From: Flavobacteriales bacterium
GTDB lineage: Bacteria > Bacteroidota > Bacteroidia > Flavobacteriales_D > Crocinitomicaceae
Direction of reading: 5' to 3'
NCBI GenBank assembly: GCA_018665005.1
Contig: JABJEE010000081.1
Span: forward strand, 1 to 10,609
Length of the DNA stretch: 10,609 bases
Position numbers and translations under genes: made by a program. Below the pieces are notes generated by a model. That model saw only the letters and a program-made list of their open reading frames with translations. It did no database searches and was not told the origin of the DNA. How positions within the stretch are numbered: position 1 is the first letter of the stretch; every line of letters starts with the position of its first letter. This document shows, piece by piece, positions 6,657-10,609 of this stretch.

Positions 6657-6684
6657 TGCTAAACCATGCTAAAACTATAAAACT
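6657..6684 (-). repeat. Short overlapping direct repeats in the candidate small RNA linker
   Basis: On the minus strand AGTTTTA occurs twice, separated by one T (plus positions 6684-6678 and 6676-6670). The second copy overlaps the first of two TTTAGCA copies, which are separated by TGG (6673-6667 and 6663-6657). These lie in the predicted unpaired linker between the two hairpins. Confidence 0.6.
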
Positions 6685-6718
6685 CAAAAATTACAACTAT
6701 GAAATGTAATTTTCGGTG

Positions 6719-6748
6719 CAAAGATAATTAGGAATTTCACATTTCAAA
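6719..6748 (-). promoter_or_regulatory. Bacteroidetes-type promoter (TTTG-N18-TATCTTTG) of the candidate small RNA
   Basis: On the minus strand TTTG (6748-6745), an 18-base spacer and TATCTTTG (6726-6719) match the phylum's sigma-A consensus TTTG-N17-23-TAnnTTTG. An A/T tract of seven T and nine A residues (6752-6767) sits directly upstream and could act as an UP-like element. It is the best-matched promoter that I see in the window, yet no protein gene lies downstream of it. Confidence 0.65.
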
Positions 6749-6769
6749 CTATTTTTTTAAAAAAAAATG

Positions 6770-7432
6770 TTAAAATTTTACAGCTCTTGTCATTTCTCTT
6801 TTTCCGGGAGGCCCGGGAATTGATTCTACCTTAAAACCCAATCCTTTCAAATCTCTTTTTAATTGGCCTTTTGCACTATACGTTACGAATACTCCGTTAT
6901 CATTTAAGCTGTTATACATGTTTTTAAGCACATTTATTTCCCATATTTCCCCTTGAATATTTGGACCAAAAGCATCAAAGTAGATAATATCAACTTTATG
7001 GTTTGGGTGATATTCTTGAATCCTACTTTCAATTTTATGTAAAGTAAAGCATGAATGAATCTTTGATTCATTATGCCATAAAGAAGAAATTATTTTCGTA
7101 AAGTATTCTATTGACTCTTTCTCTTCTAGTACTTGAGGGTAATTCAAAGATTCATTTAGTTTCATGTCAATGGGAAAACATTCGATACCAGTATAATGAA
7201 CCTCAATGTTTGCTTTGTTACTCCACAAAGCTGTTAATAAGGCATTTAATCCTGTACCAAAACCAACCTCCAAAACCTTTATTGGTGACTTAAATAGGGA
7301 CTTTATTCCACTCTCAATAAAAACATGCCTTGATTCTTGAATGGCTCCATGAATAGAGTGGTAGTGTTCGTCTAATTGTGGTACATATAGGGTATGGGAA
7401 CCATCAGAAGTCGTTTTTATTTCTCGTTTCAA
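6770..7432 (-). CDS. mnmD: MnmD, tRNA 5-aminomethyl-2-thiouridine-34 methyltransferase (stand-alone MnmC2 domain)
   Basis: A 220-residue SAM-dependent methyltransferase of the DUF752/Methyltransf_30 family. It carries out the last step, nm5(s2)U34 to mnm5(s2)U34, at the wobble base of certain tRNAs. Visible motifs are the SAM loop VLEVGFGTGLNAL (53-65), the acidic GIEC (82-85), catalytic-side IIYFDAFGP (149-157), TYSAKGQ (184-190), and the family-specific GPPGKREMTRA (207-217). Unlike E. coli MnmC there is no FAD oxidase domain, so nm5U must be supplied directly, presumably by MnmEG. The start is a TTG at 7432: the conserved N-terminus (KREIKTTSDGSHTLYVPQ) begins there, an in-frame stop lies just upstream, and the next ATG is near residue 90. 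It starts 5 bases after the stop of the O-methyltransferase gene, so translation is probably coupled to that gene. Confidence 0.92.
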   Translation of the reverse strand: MKREIKTTSDGSHTLYVPQLDEHYHSIHGAIQESRHVFIESGIKSLFKSPIKVLEVGFGTGLNALLTALWSNKANIEVHYTGIECFPIDMKLNESLNYPQVLEEKESIEYFTKIISSLWHNESKIHSCFTLHKIESRIQEYHPNHKVDIIYFDAFGPNIQGEIWEINVLKNMYNSLNDNGVFVTYSAKGQLKRDLKGLGFKVESIPGPPGKREMTRAVKF

Positions 7433-7437
7433 TATTA

Positions 7438-8076
7438 CTATTTTTTACGTGCTATCAATAAGCCATCTCTTACAGGAAGCAAAATCACTTCAAATCTGGG
7501 GTCTTTTGACAAAGTATCATTGAAAACTCTTAAAGCTAGTGTATCCTCGTCAACGTGATCTTTTTCCACAACTTTTCCCGACCATAATACATTATCCGCA
7601 ATGATATACCCACCAGATTTTACCGATGCAACTACCATATTGAAATATTTAGTATAATTTTTTTTGTCTGCATCAATAAATACTACGTCCCAACTTTCAT
7701 TGAGTCTAGGAATCAAATGTAAAGCATCTCCAATAACAAAATCAATTTGTTGATTGTAATTCGATTCCAAAAAATATTGCCTCACACGGTCCTCTAGTTC
7801 TTCATTAATGTCGATAGTGTAAAGTTTTCCATCTTCCATAAGACCTTCAGCCAAACATAACGCAGAATACCCTGTGTATGTTCCGATTTCCAAAATCCTG
7901 TTGGGAGAAATCATCTTTGACAACATACTGAGTATTCTTCCTTGAAAATGACCACTCAACATTCGGGGCCGAAGCACCTCTAAATGGGTTTCTCTATCTA
8001 TTTTGTTCAATAACTCGCTTTCCTTAGTGGTATGTAGCATAGAGTATTCTTCTACTCTTTCTTCAATAAAATTCAT
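7438..8076 (-). CDS. Class I SAM-dependent O-methyltransferase (caffeoyl-CoA OMT / TrmR family)
   Basis: A 212-residue protein of the small cation-dependent O-methyltransferase family. The SAM motif ILEIGTYTGYSAL is at 61-73, the ribose-binding acidic strand YTIDINEE at 86-93, the metal-binding Asp in VVFIDADKKNY (131-141, D135), and DN at 161-162 supplies further metal ligands. PVRDGLLIARKK ends the protein as in most family members. Relatives include B. subtilis TrmR, which methylates 5-hydroxyuridine-34 in tRNA, as well as catechol and caffeoyl-CoA enzymes; sequence alone does not separate them here. The gene leads a two-gene operon with mnmD, a wobble-uridine methyltransferase, which mildly favours a tRNA role. 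Start ATG at 8076. The protein is full length for the family. Confidence 0.85.
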   Translation of the reverse strand: MNFIEERVEEYSMLHTTKESELLNKIDRETHLEVLRPRMLSGHFQGRILSMLSKMISPNRILEIGTYTGYSALCLAEGLMEDGKLYTIDINEELEDRVRQYFLESNYNQQIDFVIGDALHLIPRLNESWDVVFIDADKKNYTKYFNMVVASVKSGGYIIADNVLWSGKVVEKDHVDEDTLALRVFNDTLSKDPRFEVILLPVRDGLLIARKK

Positions 8077-8098
8077 AATGATAATTTAATCGAAAATA

Positions 8099-8121
8099 TA
8101 TATTTATTCACAATAAATATA
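8099..8121. repeat. AT-only perfect inverted repeat upstream of the O-methyltransferase gene
   Basis: TATATTTATT (8099-8108) and AATAAATATA (8112-8121) form a perfect 10-bp inverted repeat with a 3-base CAC loop, centred 34 bases before the O-methyltransferase ATG in the 137-base divergent gap to alaS. It could be an operator, a weak leader hairpin or chance in AT-rich DNA. The gap also holds TAACTTTA (8183-8190, +), one base off the -7 consensus and 23 bases before alaS, and TATAATTTG (8204-8196, -), one base too long. Neither has a clear -33 element. Confidence 0.4.
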
Positions 8122-8213
8122 AAAAGTTGAATAAATGAATTAAGCATAAAGAAAAGGTAGTTAATCATTGAACAATAAATTCTAACTTTACCTCGCAAAT
8201 TATAACGTGTAAA

Positions 8214-10609
8214 ATGACGATTTCGGAGATTCGTAAAAGGTTCTATAAATATTTTGAAGAAAAGGGACATGTAATTGTTCCATCTGCCCCTATGGTCGTG
8301 AAAGATGATCCTACCCTAATGTTTATAAACGCAGGGATGAATCAATTCAAAGATTACTTTTTGGGTAACGAAATTCCTAAAAACAGACGTGTGGCAAATT
8401 CACAAAAATGTTTAAGAGTTTCAGGAAAACATAATGACCTTGAAGAAGTAGGTGTAGATACCTACCATCATACGATGTTCGAAATGCTTGGGAATTGGTC
8501 TTTTGGTGACTACTTTAAAGACCAAGCTATTGACTGGGCTTGGGAACTCCTAACTGAAGTATACAAGTTGCCAGAAGATAGATTGTATGTGACCGTTTTT
8601 GAAGGAGATACATCTGATAACTTAAAAATTGATCAAGAAAGTATAGAAATATGGAAAAAGCATATTTCGGAAGAACGTATCATTCCTGCATCCAAAAAAG
8701 ACAACTTTTGGGAGATGGGTGAAATTGGACCTTGTGGACCTTGTACAGAAATTCATATTGATCTACGAAGTGATCAGGAAAGGAATAAAATTGATGGTAA
8801 ATCGCTTGTTAATAAAGATCACCCGCAGGTCATAGAAATATGGAATATTGTTTTTATTCAGTTCAATCGTAATTCTGACAAATCTCTAGTTAACTTGCCC
8901 GAAACCCATGTAGATACTGGAATGGGAATTGAAAGACTAGCGATGGCCCTTCAAAGTAAAACATCAAATTATGATACCGATCTTTTTCAATGTTTAATTC
9001 GAAGAATTGAAGAAATTGCCGGTGTGCCGTATGGAAAAGAAGAAACAACTGATATCGCATTAAGGGTGATTTCAGATCACATACGAGCCATTGCGTTTTC
9101 AATTTCTGATGGTCAACTTCCTTCTAATAATGGCGCAGGATACGTGATTCGAAGGATTTTACGAAGAGCCTTGAAGTATGCATACCAGAACCTAAATATT
9201 AAAACGCCATTCCTTGGACAGTTGGTTTCTGTTCTTGCTAAAGAAATGGGCGATGCCTATCCGGAGCTCATTAAGCAACAGAAACTAATTAGCAAAGTAA
9301 TTGAAGAAGAAGAAATTAGCTTTTACAGAACATTAGAGCACGGAATAAAAAGAATCGAACAGCTCATTGAAGATTCTAAGAAAGCTAAGCAGCAAAAACT
9401 CGAAGGAAGAGCCGTATTCGAACTTTATGATACCTATGGCTTCCCTGTAGATTTGACCTCCTTATTGGCTAAGGAAAATCAAATGGATATTGATTTAGAA
9501 GGTTTTAACGCCCATCTCCAAGACCAAAAAAACAGGTCTAGAAATGCAGGTGCCATTGAAACTGACGACTGGGTTCTTCTGGGTAAAGATTCTATTTCTG
9601 AATTCATTGGATATGATCACATCGAAGCTGAAATTTCAATAGTTAAATACAGAAAAGTTGTTCAAAAAGGAAAAACGATTTTCCAATTGGTCTTCGATAA
9701 AACCCCCTTTTATCCCGAAGGAGGTGGACAAGTTGGAGATTCCGGATGGATTCAAAGTGGCGAAAACAAAACCAGCATATTTGACACGAAAAAAGAAAAT
9801 AATTTAATTGTGCATTTCGTGAGTGAATTACCACAAACATTAGACGCCCATTTCAAAGCCTCTATAAACATTGAGAAACGACTAAATACTGCACGAAATC
9901 ATTCTGCCACTCACCTACTTCATCATGCCTTAAGATCTGTTTTAGGGACACATGTTGAGCAAAAAGGTTCACTGGTGAATTCAAAGCAATTACGTTTTGA
10001 TTTTTCGCACTTTTCAAAAGTAACCGACGAACAGCTTATTGAAATTGAAAGTATAGTTATTAGCACTATTGAAAAAAACATTGAACTGAATGAAAAAAGA
10101 AATATTCCAATAGCTGAAGCAAAAAAAATGGGAGCCATGGCCCTTTTCGGTGAAAAATATGGTGAATCTGTTCGTGTTATTCAATTTGAAAACTCTGTTG
10201 AGTTATGTGGTGGTATACATATTAATTCTACTGCTGATATCGGTTTATTTAAAATTACAAGCGAATCTGCCGTAGCAGCTGGGATTCGAAGAATAGAAGC
10301 GATTTCTGGTGACTCTGCCCAGCACTATTTTAGAGATCGAACGGCTACATTAGAAAGTATTTCAAGTATACTCAAGAAACCAAAAAATATTGAAAAGTCG
10401 ATAACTGATCTTATCGATAAGAATAGTGAACTCTCAAAACAAATCGAAGTATTAAACAAGGAAAAAGCTGCCTTAATCAAAAAAGACCTCAAGCAAAAAA
10501 TACTTGAAGTTAATGGGGTTAATTTTTTAGGCGAAAAAGTGAATTTAAATACCGCTTCGATCAAAGACCTATTGTTTCAATTAAAAGGAGAACAAAAGAA
10601 CTTTGTTGG
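8214..10609 (+). CDS. alaS: Alanyl-tRNA synthetase, C-terminus cut by the window edge
   Basis: An unbroken frame of 798 codons runs off the window; the family is about 870-880 residues, so roughly 75 are missing. AlaS charges tRNA-Ala with alanine in the cytosol and clears mischarged Ser and Gly. Class II catalytic motifs are visible: RKRFYKYFEEKGH, then PTLMFINAGMNQFKDYFLG and RVANSQKCLR, then HHTMFEMLGNWSFGDYF, and later DTGMGIERLAM. The tRNA-recognition region includes NGAGYVIRRILRRA. The editing domain has the zinc ligands HSATH (563-567) and CGGIH (665-669), where most bacteria have CGGTH; positions match E. coli H564/H568/C666/H670 within one residue. A coiled-coil Lys/Glu-rich stretch (about 720-770) leads into the truncated C-Ala domain. 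ATG at 8214 gives the standard start. It is divergent from the methyltransferase operon, with a 137-base gap. Confidence 0.97.
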   Translation, partial: MTISEIRKRFYKYFEEKGHVIVPSAPMVVKDDPTLMFINAGMNQFKDYFLGNEIPKNRRVANSQKCLRVSGKHNDLEEVGVDTYHHTMFEMLGNWSFGDYFKDQAIDWAWELLTEVYKLPEDRLYVTVFEGDTSDNLKIDQESIEIWKKHISEERIIPASKKDNFWEMGEIGPCGPCTEIHIDLRSDQERNKIDGKSLVNKDHPQVIEIWNIVFIQFNRNSDKSLVNLPETHVDTGMGIERLAMALQSKTSNYDTDLFQCLIRRIEEIAGVPYGKEETTDIALRVISDHIRAIAFSISDGQLPSNNGAGYVIRRILRRALKYAYQNLNIKTPFLGQLVSVLAKEMGDAYPELIKQQKLISKVIEEEEISFYRTLEHGIKRIEQLIEDSKKAKQQKLEGRAVFELYDTYGFPVDLTSLLAKENQMDIDLEGFNAHLQDQKNRSRNAGAIETDDWVLLGKDSISEFIGYDHIEAEISIVKYRKVVQKGKTIFQLVFDKTPFYPEGGGQVGDSGWIQSGENKTSIFDTKKENNLIVHFVSELPQTLDAHFKASINIEKRLNTARNHSATHLLHHALRSVLGTHVEQKGSLVNSKQLRFDFSHFSKVTDEQLIEIESIVISTIEKNIELNEKRNIPIAEAKKMGAMALFGEKYGESVRVIQFENSVELCGGIHINSTADIGLFKITSESAVAAGIRRIEAISGDSAQHYFRDRTATLESISSILKKPKNIEKSITDLIDKNSELSKQIEVLNKEKAALIKKDLKQKILEVNGVNFLGEKVNLNTASIKDLLFQLKGEQKNFV

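Larger units (their letters stand above)
6620..6716 (-). ncRNA. Candidate small non-coding RNA, about 95 nt
   Basis: Inferred from signals, not from a known family. A near-consensus promoter (6748-6719) predicts a start at about 6717-6713 on the minus strand. The transcript would begin with a 9-bp hairpin (AAAATTACA / TGTAATTTT, plus positions 6687-6713, 9-nt loop), continue through a 31-nt linker, and end at the 12-bp terminator hairpin with a T run near 6622. The only ATG inside (GCATGG) is followed after one codon by TAG, so it is not coding. No gene lies downstream on this strand before the convergent Nudix gene, so it is not a leader. It could instead be a 3'-UTR-derived RNA of mnmD, since I see no separate terminator for mnmD. 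I do not recognise it as a catalogued RNA. Confidence 0.55.

Noticed and set aside
6752..6767. T7A9 tract just after mnmD as its terminator
   Set aside because: A/T-only self-complementarity with no loop or GC stem. It is better explained as an AT-rich element upstream of the small RNA promoter.
8073..8270. 65-residue minus-strand frame spanning the alaS start
   Set aside because: It overlaps the alaS N-terminus and the divergent promoter region, with low-complexity Phe/Ile/Leu content.
8890..10564. Several 65-79 residue minus-strand frames within alaS
   Set aside because: All are antisense shadows of a continuous, well-conserved alaS frame.

Overview
The window is AT-rich DNA from a member of the Bacteroidota, most likely Flavobacteriales or a close relative. 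Four things support this: a type IX secretion (T9SS) cargo gene with a type B C-terminal sorting domain followed by a PorP/SprF-family gene, a stand-alone MnmD, a short DUF5522-type protein, and Bacteroidetes-style promoters (TTTG, then TAnnTTTG). Strong GGAGG ribosome binding sites are absent throughout, as is normal for this phylum. I see no mobile element, CRISPR array, rRNA or tRNA. All but one of the protein genes can be placed in a known family.

Layout. Positions 1-1752 (+) hold the 3' end of a secreted PKD-repeat adhesin-like protein and a PorP/SprF gene five bases downstream. Positions 1749-3364 are very compact. A PLP enzyme of the D-cysteine desulfhydrase/ACC deaminase family (-) overlaps the PorP/SprF stop codon. 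A tiny Cys-rich DUF5522 gene (+) starts head to head with it at a shared CATG. A PlsC-like acyltransferase (-) ends one base past the DUF5522 stop. Positions 3406-4653 (+) encode a membrane-anchored protein I do not recognise. Positions 4716-5744 (-) encode a type II glutamine synthetase with a clear intrinsic terminator and a candidate promoter far upstream. Positions 6007-6618 (+) encode a CoA-pyrophosphatase-type Nudix hydrolase. Positions 6770-8076 (-) are a two-gene methyltransferase operon: an O-methyltransferase of the TrmR/caffeoyl-CoA class, then mnmD with a TTG start. From 8214 (+) to the window end runs alaS, which lacks only its C-terminal tail.

The most interesting non-coding signal lies between the Nudix gene and mnmD. 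A near-consensus Bacteroidetes promoter on the minus strand (TTTG-N18-TATCTTTG, 6748-6719) is followed at once by a 9-bp hairpin. Then comes a short linker with internal direct repeats, and a 12-bp terminator hairpin ending in a T run. No reading frame fits between promoter and terminator, so this is a candidate small RNA of about 95 nt.

The genes do not form one pathway. The local functional groups are T9SS surface export (first two genes) and translation/tRNA chemistry (O-methyltransferase if TrmR-like, mnmD, alaS).
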